Assembly (NCBI RefSeq): GCF_900044055.2
Contig: NZ_FCOX02000002.1
Span: 62,001-126,000 of the forward strand
Source: Caballeronia calidae
GTDB lineage: Bacteria; Pseudomonadota; Gammaproteobacteria; Burkholderiales; Burkholderiaceae
Length of the DNA stretch: 64,000 bases
Direction of reading: 5' to 3'
This document shows positions 7,316 to 15,255 of the stretch, piece after piece. Within the stretch, counting starts at the first letter, position 1. Each line of letters opens with the position of its first letter. The position numbers and the translations under genes are program-made. The notes under the pieces were generated by a model. It saw only the letters and a program-made list of their open reading frames with translations, was not told where the DNA came from and made no database searches.

Positions 7316-8815
7316 ATGACCTACGCCTACGACGAACGGCTCGACGGGCCGCTCGCCGATCACGACAAAGCCGCGATCGTGCGCGATCTGCAAGCGCTGC
7401 TTCCCGACCTGCAACTGCTGCATTCGAAAGAAGACCTGCGTCCCTTCGAATGCGACGGCCTCTCCGCGTATCGCATCACGCCGATGCTCGTCGCGCTGCC
7501 GGGCACCATCGACGAGGTTCAGGCGCTCCTGAAGTACGCGCACGCGCATGACGTGCCGGTCGTCGCGCGCGGCGCGGGCACGGGGCTGTCGGGCGGCGCG
7601 TTGCCGCTCGAGAAAGGCATCCTGCTCGTGATGTCGCGCTTCAACCGCATCCTCGAAATCGATCCCGAAGCCTGCATCGCGCGCGTGCAGCCGGGCGTGC
7701 GCAATCTCGCGATTTCCCAGGCCGCCGCGCCGCACGGCCTCTATTACGCGCCCGATCCTTCGTCGCAGATCGCATGCTCGATCGGCGGCAATGTCGCGGA
7801 AAACGCGGGCGGCGTGCACTGCCTCAAGTACGGGCTCACGGTCCATAACATTCTTCGCGTGGAGATCGTCACGATCGACGGCGAACGTCTCACGCTCGGT
7901 TCCGAAGCGCTCGATGCGCCCGGCTTCGATCTGCTCGCGCTCATCACCGGATCGGAAGGCATGCTGGGCGTGGTGGTCGAAGTGACGGTCAAGCTGCTCA
8001 CGAAGCCGCAGAGCGCGAAGGTGCTGCTCGCGAGCTTCGACGACATCGAGAAAGCCGGCGACGCCGTCGCGCAGATCATCGCGGCAGGCGTGATTCCCGG
8101 CGGCCTCGAAATGATGGACAACCTCGCGATCCGCGCCGCCGAGGACTTCATTCACGCGGGCTATCCCGTCGATGCAGAAGCGTTGCTGCTCTGCGAAGTC
8201 GATGGCGCGGAATCGGACGTCGACGAAGATTGCGCACGCGTCGAAGCCCTGCTGCGCGCAGCCGGCGCGACGGACATTCGCCTCGCCGCGAACGAAGCGG
8301 AACGCCAGCGTTTCTGGGCGGGCCGCAAGAACGCGTTCCCTGCAGTGGGCCGCATCTCGCCCGATTACTACTGCATGGATGGCACCATTCCGCGCCGTGA
8401 ACTGTCGCGCGTGCTGCGCGGCATCGCGGACTTGTCGGCGCAGTACGGGCTGCGCGTGGCGAACGTGTTCCATGCGGGCGACGGCAACATGCACCCGCTC
8501 ATTCTTTTCGATGCCAACGCGCCCGGCGAGATGGATCGCGCCGAAGCCATCGGCGCGCGCATCCTCGAATTGTGCGTCGAAGTGGGCGGCAGCATCACGG
8601 GCGAACATGGCGTGGGCCGCGAGAAGATCAATCAGATGTGCGCGCAATTCAACGGCGACGAGCTCACATTCTTTCATGCCGTGAAGGCCGCATTCGATCC
8701 GGCCGGGCTGCTGAATCCCGGCAAGAACGTGCCGACGCTGCATCGCTGCGCGGAGTTCGGCGCGATGCACGTGCATCACGGCGCGTTGCCCCATCCCGAA
8801 CTGGAGCGCTTCTGA
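7316..8815 (+). CDS. glcD: Glycolate oxidase subunit GlcD (FAD-binding)
   Basis: A 499-residue protein, the same length as E. coli GlcD. The PCMH-type FAD-binding domain has VVARGAGTGLSGGALP near residue 81 and the SSQIACSIGGNVAENAGG segment. The C-terminal FAD-linked oxidase domain carries FHAGDGNMHPLI and SITGEHGVGREKI. GlcD is the catalytic flavin subunit of the membrane-associated glycolate oxidase, converting glycolate to glyoxylate. ATG at 7316 follows GGAG. The stop overlaps the start of glcE by one base. Expression is probably set by GlcC through the sites at 7103 and 7212. Confidence 0.95.
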   Translation: MTYAYDERLDGPLADHDKAAIVRDLQALLPDLQLLHSKEDLRPFECDGLSAYRITPMLVALPGTIDEVQALLKYAHAHDVPVVARGAGTGLSGGALPLEKGILLVMSRFNRILEIDPEACIARVQPGVRNLAISQAAAPHGLYYAPDPSSQIACSIGGNVAENAGGVHCLKYGLTVHNILRVEIVTIDGERLTLGSEALDAPGFDLLALITGSEGMLGVVVEVTVKLLTKPQSAKVLLASFDDIEKAGDAVAQIIAAGVIPGGLEMMDNLAIRAAEDFIHAGYPVDAEALLLCEVDGAESDVDEDCARVEALLRAAGATDIRLAANEAERQRFWAGRKNAFPAVGRISPDYYCMDGTIPRRELSRVLRGIADLSAQYGLRVANVFHAGDGNMHPLILFDANAPGEMDRAEAIGARILELCVEVGGSITGEHGVGREKINQMCAQFNGDELTFFHAVKAAFDPAGLLNPGKNVPTLHRCAEFGAMHVHHGALPHPELERF

Positions 8816-9882
8816 TGCGACGCGACCTCATCTCCATCGACGACAGCGAACGCCTCGTCGATCATGTGCAACGCGCGATCGCACGCAAGCAGCCGCTGCG
8901 CATTCGCGGTGGCGACAGCAAGGCGTTTCTCGGCAGAAGCGTCGAAGGCGAAGACATCGACACGCGTTCGCATCGCGGCATCGTGAGCTATGAGCCGAGC
9001 GAACTCGTGATCACCGCGCGCGCGGGCACGCCGCTCGCCGAACTGAACGCGATCCTCGACGAAGCCGGTCAGATGCTGCCGTGCGAGCCGCCCACGTTCG
9101 GTGAAAACGCGACGATCGGCGGCGTTGTTGCGACCGGGCTTTCAGGGCCGCGCCGCCCGTGGGCCGGCTCGGTGCGCGACTTCGTGCTCGGCTGCCGCAT
9201 CGTCACGGGCGAGGGCAAGCATTTGCGCTTCGGCGGGCAAGTGATGAAGAACGTCGCCGGTTACGACGTATCGCGCTTGATGAGCGGCAGCTTCGGCTGT
9301 CTCGGCCTCATCACCGAAGTCTCGATGAAAGTGCTGCCGAAGCCGCGCGAAACGCGATGCCTTTCGCTCGCGTTGGAAGCAGGCGAAGCGATGCGCGAAC
9401 TTGCTTCATGGCGCAAGGCGGCATTGCCGGTGAGCGGCGCATGTCATGTGGATGGCCGCCTGCATGTGCGTCTCGAAGGCGGCACGGGCTCGGTGCGCGC
9501 GGCGGTGGACCGCATCGGCGGCGATCATGCCGACGCGCAGTTCTGGTCCGATCTGCGCGAGCAGCGTCTTTCTTTCTTCAGCGATGAACGCCCGCTGTGG
9601 CGCCTGTCCCTGCCGAACGCTACGCCGCTCATCGGTATGCCCGGCGACGTCATGCTCGACTGGGGCGGCGCGCAGCGCTGGCTCAAAAGCGAAGCAAGCG
9701 CCGATGTCATTCGCGGCATCGCGAGCGCGGCGGGCGGACACGCGACATGCTTCACGCCGGGGCGCGCCGTCGATCCGTTTCATCCGCTCGCGGCACCGCT
9801 CGTGCGCTTTCATCGGCAATTGAAAGAGCGCCTCGATCCGCACGGCGTGTTCAATCCCGGCCGCATGTACGCCGACTACTGA
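8815..9882 (+). CDS. glcE: Glycolate oxidase subunit GlcE (FAD-binding)
   Basis: A 355-residue GlcE subunit, close to the usual ~350. It has a smaller PCMH FAD-binding domain: LRIRGGDSKAFLG near residue 28, ATIGGVVATGLSGPRRPWAG around residue 100, and VMKNVAGYDVSRL near residue 143. The C-terminus HGVFNPGRMYADY is characteristic of the family. GlcE pairs with GlcD and GlcF to make active glycolate oxidase. The ATG overlaps the glcD stop (TGATG), giving translational coupling, and glcF begins 20 bases after its stop. Confidence 0.94.
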   Translation: MRRDLISIDDSERLVDHVQRAIARKQPLRIRGGDSKAFLGRSVEGEDIDTRSHRGIVSYEPSELVITARAGTPLAELNAILDEAGQMLPCEPPTFGENATIGGVVATGLSGPRRPWAGSVRDFVLGCRIVTGEGKHLRFGGQVMKNVAGYDVSRLMSGSFGCLGLITEVSMKVLPKPRETRCLSLALEAGEAMRELASWRKAALPVSGACHVDGRLHVRLEGGTGSVRAAVDRIGGDHADAQFWSDLREQRLSFFSDERPLWRLSLPNATPLIGMPGDVMLDWGGAQRWLKSEASADVIRGIASAAGGHATCFTPGRAVDPFHPLAAPLVRFHRQLKERLDPHGVFNPGRMYADY

Positions 9883-9902
9883 CGCTATCGACAGGCACCG
9901 CC

Positions 9903-11120
9903 ATGCAAACGAATCTCAGCGACGAAGCCAGAACGCTCGCACGCGCGAAGGAAGCCGAAGACATCCTGCGCTCATGCGTGCATTGCGGCTTCTGCAATGC
10001 CACGTGCCCCACGTATCAGTTGTTGGGCAACGAGCTGGATGGTCCGCGCGGACGCATCTATCTCATCAAGCAGATGCTCGAAGGCGAGCCCGTCACCGAC
10101 AAGACGCAACTGCATCTCGACCGCTGCCTCACGTGCCGCAATTGCGAAACGACGTGTCCCTCGGGTGTCACGTATCACGCGCTGCTCGATATCGGCCGCG
10201 CGGAGCTGGAACGCCGCGTGCCGCGTCCCGCGCGCGAGCGCATGTTGCGCAACGGCTTGCGTCATGTGATCCCGCGCCCCGCCGTGTTCGATACGCTGCT
10301 TACGGCCGGACGCATCGCGCGTCCGTTGATGCCGGCATCGCTTCGACAGAAGATTCCGGCGAGCACCGTCGCGGCGAAGGCGAGACCGTCCGTTCGTCAT
10401 GCGCGGCGCGTGCTGATGCTCGAAGGCTGCGTGCAGCCGTCGTTGTCGCCCAATACCAATGCAGCGACGGCGCGCGTGCTCGATCGTCTCGGCATCAGCG
10501 TGATCGATGCGCCTCGCGCGGGATGCTGCGGCGCGACCGAGTATCACCTCAACGCGCAGGAAGCGGGACTGATGCGCGCGCGGCGCAATATCGACGCGTG
10601 GTGGCCCGCGATCGAAGCCGGCGCGGAAGCGATCGTGCAGACCGCGAGCGGCTGCGGCGCGTTCATCAAGGAATACGGGCACTTGCTGCGTGACGATCCG
10701 CACTACGCCGCGAAGGCGGCGCGCGTGAGCGAGCTGGCGCGCGATCTCGTCGAGGTGATCGGCGCGGAGCCGCTCGATGCGTTGAAGTCCGCCGATCGAC
10801 GGCGCATCGCGTTTCATTGTCCGTGTACGCTGCAGCATGCGCAGAAGCTCGGCGGCGCGGTCGAAGCGATCCTGACGCGTCTCGGCTATGACCTCACCGA
10901 CGTGCCCGATGCCCATCTGTGCTGCGGCTCGGCGGGCACGTATTCGATCACCCAGCCCGAACTGTCGACGCAACTGCGTGACCGCAAGATGGATGCGCTC
11001 GAAAGCGGCGCGCCCGAGATGATCGTTACGGCGAACATCGGCTGTCAGACGCATCTCGCGGGCGCGGGACGCACCGGCGTGCGTCACTGGATCGAACTGG
11101 TGGAAGACGCGATGCGGTGA
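9903..11120 (+). CDS. glcF: Glycolate oxidase iron-sulfur subunit GlcF
   Basis: A 405-residue iron-sulfur subunit. Two [4Fe-4S] motifs lie near the N-terminus: CVHCGFCNATCPT (about residues 25-37) and CLTCRNCETTCPSG (about residues 76-89). Two CCG domains follow, with GCCGATEYHLN, FHCPCTLQHAQKLGG and HLCCGSAGTYSI. GlcF carries electrons from the GlcD/GlcE flavins to the membrane quinone pool. It is the last gene of glcDEF. No glcG, glcB or permease follows, so glyoxylate use must be encoded elsewhere. Confidence 0.95.
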   Translation: MQTNLSDEARTLARAKEAEDILRSCVHCGFCNATCPTYQLLGNELDGPRGRIYLIKQMLEGEPVTDKTQLHLDRCLTCRNCETTCPSGVTYHALLDIGRAELERRVPRPARERMLRNGLRHVIPRPAVFDTLLTAGRIARPLMPASLRQKIPASTVAAKARPSVRHARRVLMLEGCVQPSLSPNTNAATARVLDRLGISVIDAPRAGCCGATEYHLNAQEAGLMRARRNIDAWWPAIEAGAEAIVQTASGCGAFIKEYGHLLRDDPHYAAKAARVSELARDLVEVIGAEPLDALKSADRRRIAFHCPCTLQHAQKLGGAVEAILTRLGYDLTDVPDAHLCCGSAGTYSITQPELSTQLRDRKMDALESGAPEMIVTANIGCQTHLAGAGRTGVRHWIELVEDAMR

Positions 11121-11160
11121 GTTCGCGTGTGGAAAAGCACGGCCTGCTGTGAGCAAAGGC

Positions 11161-11223
11161 TTTCGGACGCTTCCTCGCCACGCGTCCGAAAAAATCCCGT
11201 CGCCCGTTTTCAAAGAACGGGCG
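11161..11223. terminator. Tandem hairpins downstream of glcF
   Basis: Two perfect inverted repeats follow glcF. TTTCGGACGC (11161-11170) pairs with GCGTCCGAAA (11182-11191), and CGCCCGTT (11201-11208) pairs with AACGGGCG (11216-11223). Neither has a clear T-tract on its 3' side, so termination is likely but unproven. The rest of 11121-11466 shows no gene I can support. Confidence 0.45.
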
Positions 11224-11466
11224 CACGCTCGTCTTGTTCCTGCAGCCCGCGGATCGTGTGTTGCGCATCGCGCGGGAATCGCGAGAACGTCGATATCGAA
11301 CCGGGCCTCGCTGAGAACTGGGAGCGCGCAGCCGACAGTCTCCAGTACACCTGGCCCTCTCTCCTTCGATCAATTCTTCGAGTTGTCTCGCACGCTCGTG
11401 AAATTCGCGGTCTCGAAGATTCGTCTGACGGGTGCGCGTGCATGTTGAAAGCGTTGCGTGCGCGGT

Positions 11467-11844
11467 TCACAACGGCGTCGCCTGATCCAGCACCGACGCC
11501 AGAATCATCGCTCCGGCATTGCCCGGCACCGGCCGCGGATTCGGCCCATACACCCGATCGCCCGGACGGATCTCGCAACCGCTCATCGCGCACACGCCAG
11601 CGGTGCGCGCACGCATCGCGCGCCACACCTGATCGCCATAGCAGCAGCGCGTCGAGTCGCGCCATTCGATCGTCGCGGTCGTCGTCGATGGACGTTCGAT
11701 CAGCTTCACGGCCACGCGACGATCGACGCTCTGAACAAACGGGCGCCTGACCGACGGCGCCTCGAAGCGCACGCCGTCATTCAGCGCCGTCAATTGAAAG
11801 ATCGTTTGAGCCCACGGATCGAGGGCGATTGCAGCTTCAGCCAT
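11467..11844 (-). CDS. DUF3331 domain protein
   Basis: A 125-residue protein of the Burkholderiaceae-restricted DUF3331 family. Typical runs are visible: ATIEWRDSTRCCYGDQVW (residues ~60-77), then CAMSGCEIRPGDRVYGP and GNAGAMILAS near the C-terminus. The paired cysteines (RCC and CAMSGC) suggest a small metal- or disulfide-stabilised fold, but no function is known for the family. The ATG at 11844 is preceded by AAGGAG at good spacing. It lies just downstream of, and on the same strand as, an AraC-regulator remnant. No signal peptide or membrane segment is visible. Confidence 0.8.
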   Translation of the reverse strand: MAEAAIALDPWAQTIFQLTALNDGVRFEAPSVRRPFVQSVDRRVAVKLIERPSTTTATIEWRDSTRCCYGDQVWRAMRARTAGVCAMSGCEIRPGDRVYGPNPRPVPGNAGAMILASVLDQATPL

Positions 11845-11854
11845 GTTCGGCTCC

Positions 11855-12036
11855 TTATCGAACGAATGCGTGCGATCGGCCCGCCCGGAATGCGTCGGGC
11901 GTCGTTGTTTGCCAGTGCTTCGGCGTGGGCCGATCAGGCGTTTGAAGTCCGTCGTGAAGTGCGCCTGCGAGCGGAAACCGCAGCAGAGCGCGACATCGCG
12001 CATGCGAGCCGATCGAAAGACCGGCATCGCGATGAC
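11855..12036 (-). pseudogene. Remnant of an AraC-family regulator C-terminus, frameshifted
   Basis: Reading right to left, one frame gives MRDVALCCGFRSQAHFTTDFKRLIG, the second helix-turn-helix of an AraC regulator, beginning right after a stop at 12037-12039. Near 11929 the match jumps frame to TPKHWQTTTPDAF, the expected continuation, then reaches a stop at 11855. One missing base in the GGCCC run explains the jump. Only about the last 35-55 codons of the original gene remain and the N-terminal ~250 are absent. The residual tail ends ten bases before the DUF3331 start. Confidence 0.7.
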
Positions 12037-12452
12037 TCAAAGTTAATCAACCGCAAACACCCCGCCTAGCCGTACATACGGTTGACGACCCCGCCCAATG
12101 GTTGAGTCAACCTATATCAAGGTTTAAATCCCGCGATCCGGGCGCGTTCGATAACACCTTCGTATGAGCCGTTCAGCCACGCGCATGAGGCGGCTCATGC
12201 GCGCGTCGCATGCGACATGAACGGACGGTTAGGCAATCGACGCGAACATCATGCGAACGTTTGGCCGATGCACCGATCGTTGGTGCAGCCACCCTCCTTC
12301 GTAGGTGTAGTCGACGCGCGATCGCGCTTATACAGTGTCATCAAGGTCGCGATACGAAGACAGACCAACGGCCTTACCGAGGGAAACCGAATAAGCCTGT
12401 TTATTTCGGATACCCAATTACGCAGCTATCTCAATCCACCCTGGAGTCGATC
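12037..12452. other. Intergenic stretch with short palindromes
   Basis: No gene is supported here. The stretch is less GC-rich than its surroundings. It contains CCGTA-CA-TACGG (12070-12081), the 13-bp palindrome GGTTGAGTCAACC (12100-12112), and an imperfect inverted repeat CCGAATAA / TTATTTCGG (12387-12409) just upstream of the DUF4148 gene. It probably holds that gene's promoter. I cannot place -35 and -10 boxes confidently. Confidence 0.5.
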
Positions 12453-12794
12453 ATGAACAAGTATCTCGTCAGCCTGACCCTCGTTGCCGCCACGCTCGCT
12501 GCTCCCGCAGTCGCCTTCGCGCAGTCGAACGGTCCCGTCACGCGTGCACAGGTCCGCGCCGATCTCGTCGCTGTAGAAAAGGCGGGCTACAACCCCGCGG
12601 CCGCGAGCGATCCGTACTATCCCGCCGACATTCAAGCGGCCGAAGCGAAGCTCGCCGCGCAACATGCCGGCGCCGCGCAATCCTATGGCGGCGCGCAAGC
12701 GGGCACGGGCGCATCGGGTATCTCGAAGCATGCCGCGATGAAGAACACCTGCGTCGGACCGATCGATTTCTGCCAGCCGTATTTCGGCAGCTGA
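12453..12794 (+). CDS. DUF4148 small secreted protein
   Basis: A 113-residue protein with a clear signal peptide: positively charged start, hydrophobic core, and a likely signal peptidase I site after AVAFA. The DUF4148 core follows as VTRAQVRADLVAVEKAGYNP, then PYYPADIQAAEAKL. The C-terminal third is Gly/Ala-rich and has two Cys (CVGPIDFCQPYF) that could form a disulfide in the periplasm. The family is abundant in Burkholderiaceae and has no assigned function. The ATG follows CTGGAG. A paralogue lies at 20418-20726. A secreted hydrolase follows 49 bases downstream and may be co-transcribed. Confidence 0.85.
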   Translation: MNKYLVSLTLVAATLAAPAVAFAQSNGPVTRAQVRADLVAVEKAGYNPAAASDPYYPADIQAAEAKLAAQHAGAAQSYGGAQAGTGASGISKHAAMKNTCVGPIDFCQPYFGS

Positions 12795-12843
12795 TCCCCG
12801 CATCCGGATCGCTGATCTCTCATTCGCACAAGCGGAGTTCTTC

Positions 12844-13632
12844 ATGAAGCGAATCTTGCAAGCGGCTTCCGTGCTGGCGTTGTCGGCCGGTCTGTTCGCA
12901 TCGACGGGCGCGATGGCTCGGGATGCCGCTCATGCGCCGGTCAGGAACATCGTTCTCGTCCATGGCGCGTGGGTCGACGGATCGGGCTGGAAGCCGGTCT
13001 ACGACATCCTGACCCGGGACGGCTATCACGTCACGATGGTGCAGGAGCCCCTGACCTCGCTCGAAGCCGATGTCGCGGCGACCAAACGTGTGCTCGACCT
13101 GCAGAACGGCCCGGCGATTCTCGTCGGCCACAGCTACGGCGGGTCGGTCATCACGGAGGCCGGTGTGCATCCCAACGTGGCTGGACTCGTCTATGTGGCG
13201 GCGCATGCGCCGGACGTGGGCGAGGACGAAAGCGCGCTCGGCAAGAAAACGCCCAGTTTGCTGGCCAGGCAGACGGGCGCCGTGGAAAAGACGGCGGACG
13301 GCTACACGTATTTGAACCCCGCCGTTTTCCCGAAAGACTTCGCCGCGGATCTGCCGCTCGGACAGGCCCGATTCGAATCCCGCTCTCAGATTCTCACGTC
13401 GGCGCAGGTCTTCACGACGCCGCTGACGGCGGCCGCGTGGACCTCGAAGCCGAGCTGGGGCATCGTGGCGGGCGGCGACAAGATCATCAATCCGGATCTC
13501 GAGCGCTGGTACTACGAGCGCGCACACAGTCACATGACGGTCATTCCGGGCGCGAGCCACTCCGTGTATGAATCGAAGCCGCAGCAGGTCGCGGCGGTGA
13601 TCGAAGATGCCGCGATGCATGCGGTTCAGTAG
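12844..13632 (+). CDS. Secreted alpha/beta hydrolase (salicylate esterase/EstC-like)
   Basis: A 262-residue alpha/beta hydrolase with an N-terminal signal peptide (hydrophobic stretch, cleavage near GAMA). The oxyanion motif VLVHGAWVDGSGW begins near residue 36. The nucleophile elbow is GHSYGG with its Ser near residue 97. The acid is probably the Asp in AGGDKIINPD, and the catalytic His lies in GASHSVYE near residue 239. The HGAWVDGS signature is shared with plant-esterase-like and pyrethroid hydrolases such as EstC. It probably cleaves small esters in the periplasm. The substrate is unknown. Confidence 0.85.
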   Translation: MKRILQAASVLALSAGLFASTGAMARDAAHAPVRNIVLVHGAWVDGSGWKPVYDILTRDGYHVTMVQEPLTSLEADVAATKRVLDLQNGPAILVGHSYGGSVITEAGVHPNVAGLVYVAAHAPDVGEDESALGKKTPSLLARQTGAVEKTADGYTYLNPAVFPKDFAADLPLGQARFESRSQILTSAQVFTTPLTAAAWTSKPSWGIVAGGDKIINPDLERWYYERAHSHMTVIPGASHSVYESKPQQVAAVIEDAAMHAVQ

Positions 13633-13807
13633 GTGACGCATACGCGGCTGTCGTGCATCGCGCATGACGGCCGCGCGCATTCGTCTGCGCAATCGGGCGC
13701 ATCCGCGCTTGCCGCTTCATCCGTCAATGCCTTAAATAGTGTGTGACCGCGCATGTCCCGCCGCGCATGTCCCGCTTCAGGCATCGAACGATCAGACGGA
13801 GGAAGCG

Positions 13808-15217
13808 ATGGTTCGTCTCGTGATGATTCTCCTCGGCGTCGACTATCTGCGCAGCCGCTGGCGCTCGGTGATGACGCTCGGGCTGCTCAGCATCGCGCTG
13901 GGCATGGTCATCTTCACCGACGCGCTCGACGGCGCGCTCTACTTTCCCATCGTGCCCTTCGCGCTCATGATGCTGCTCGAAGGTCTCGCCACGCTGGCCG
14001 TCGCGTGGACCGGCATCGGCGGACAGCGCAAGCTGCGTTACGCGAAAGGCACGACGTTCTGTCTCTCGGCGCTGCTCGTGCTGATCGGCGGCGAACATGG
14101 CAACTTCGTGCTGTCGCTCATCTTCGGCACGCTCTTTCTGGTCGATGGCGCATTGCAGATCGTCTCGTCGCGCGTGGTCCGCTTTCGCCGATGGCGGCTC
14201 GCGACAGCGGGCGGCGTGCTCGAAATCGCCATCGCGATCTTCTTCTATCAGCCGTATCCCGATCACTATGCGGGCACCGTCGCGTACTGCGTCGCGTTCG
14301 GGCTTTTCTTCGGCGGCTGGAACATGATCCTGCTCGCGGCGCGCGTGCGGCGCCTGGCGGCGAATCCGGCGGCAGAAGACCCGGCGGATGTGGCTGCATC
14401 GGAAGTCGCGATGCGCGCCTCATCGTCATTCGCCGGCGCCGTCTGGGACGGACCGCCCGCGCCGCATGAACCCGCGTTGACCGTCCATGTGTGGACGCCC
14501 GTCGGCACGGCGAAGTCGCAGCCGCGCAGGCAGTTGATCGTCGATCGCTATATCGCGGCGGTCGATAGAAACGGCACCATCTCCACCGGCCACGCCGCGC
14601 TGGAAACGCCCGAGGGCGTGTATATCAGTCTGTATCCCGCAGTCGAGATCGACCGTTCGCCGAACGAGTTCACGCGCACGCTGCGCGCGACACGCGAGAA
14701 CGATGTGCCCGGCCTCTTCCAGCCCGACTATGCGACCGAATCGAAGGCCTGGTGTCCGTCGACTCAGCAGGTCCGCATCCGCAACTACGATCCGGTGCGG
14801 CTCGAACGTTTCTGGCGGGAATATCGCCGCGACACGACGTATAACCTTACGTATCGCAACTGTTCGAGTTCCGTCGCGCGTGCGCTGGAAGCCGCGATCG
14901 AAGGCGCATCGGCGCGCGTGTGGGGCAAGGGCGGCGGATGGAAGCCGCTGTTGCGCATCATGGCGACGCCCGAGCTGTGGGTCGCGGCGCAAGTGAGAAA
15001 GCGCGCCGCGACGATGGCCTGGACGCCGGGCCTCACGCTCGATTACGCGCGTGCGCTCAGCATGCTCGCGGACCCGCGGCATTCGGGCTGGGTGAAGATG
15101 GCACGCATCGCGGTCGCGACGATGTATCGCTCGCGGCAACGCTGGCGTGCCGAAGAACATGCGGCTGCGCACGCGCGGGACGCCGCCGCGGTGACGGCGG
15201 AGCACGGTCCGGGTTGA
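13808..15217 (+). CDS. HdeD-like membrane domain fused to a putative papain-fold hydrolase domain
   Basis: A 469-residue fusion. Residues ~1-190 have about six hydrophobic segments in the DUF308/HdeD pattern (MTLGLLSIALGMVIF, FALMMLLEGLATLAVAW, VAFGLFFGGWNMILL). A linker of ~40 residues leads to a soluble C-terminal domain from ~residue 225. That domain contains a His in STGHAALETPEGVYISL and, ~100 residues later, a Cys in LTYRNCSSSVARALE. This His-then-Cys order resembles permuted NlpC/P60 or LRAT-like papain folds. HdeD membrane proteins are linked to acid stress; the C-terminal assignment is inference. The ATG at 13808 follows GAGGAAG. Confidence 0.75.
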   Translation: MVRLVMILLGVDYLRSRWRSVMTLGLLSIALGMVIFTDALDGALYFPIVPFALMMLLEGLATLAVAWTGIGGQRKLRYAKGTTFCLSALLVLIGGEHGNFVLSLIFGTLFLVDGALQIVSSRVVRFRRWRLATAGGVLEIAIAIFFYQPYPDHYAGTVAYCVAFGLFFGGWNMILLAARVRRLAANPAAEDPADVAASEVAMRASSSFAGAVWDGPPAPHEPALTVHVWTPVGTAKSQPRRQLIVDRYIAAVDRNGTISTGHAALETPEGVYISLYPAVEIDRSPNEFTRTLRATRENDVPGLFQPDYATESKAWCPSTQQVRIRNYDPVRLERFWREYRRDTTYNLTYRNCSSSVARALEAAIEGASARVWGKGGGWKPLLRIMATPELWVAAQVRKRAATMAWTPGLTLDYARALSMLADPRHSGWVKMARIAVATMYRSRQRWRAEEHAAAHARDAAAVTAEHGPG

Positions 15218-15255
15218 ACGGCACCGGCCTGCGCGCTCGACGCGGCTCGCGTTGC

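Noticed and set aside
12217..12456. A 79-codon open frame upstream of the DUF4148 gene
   Set aside because: No ribosome site, no similarity, and it overlaps the supported DUF4148 start.
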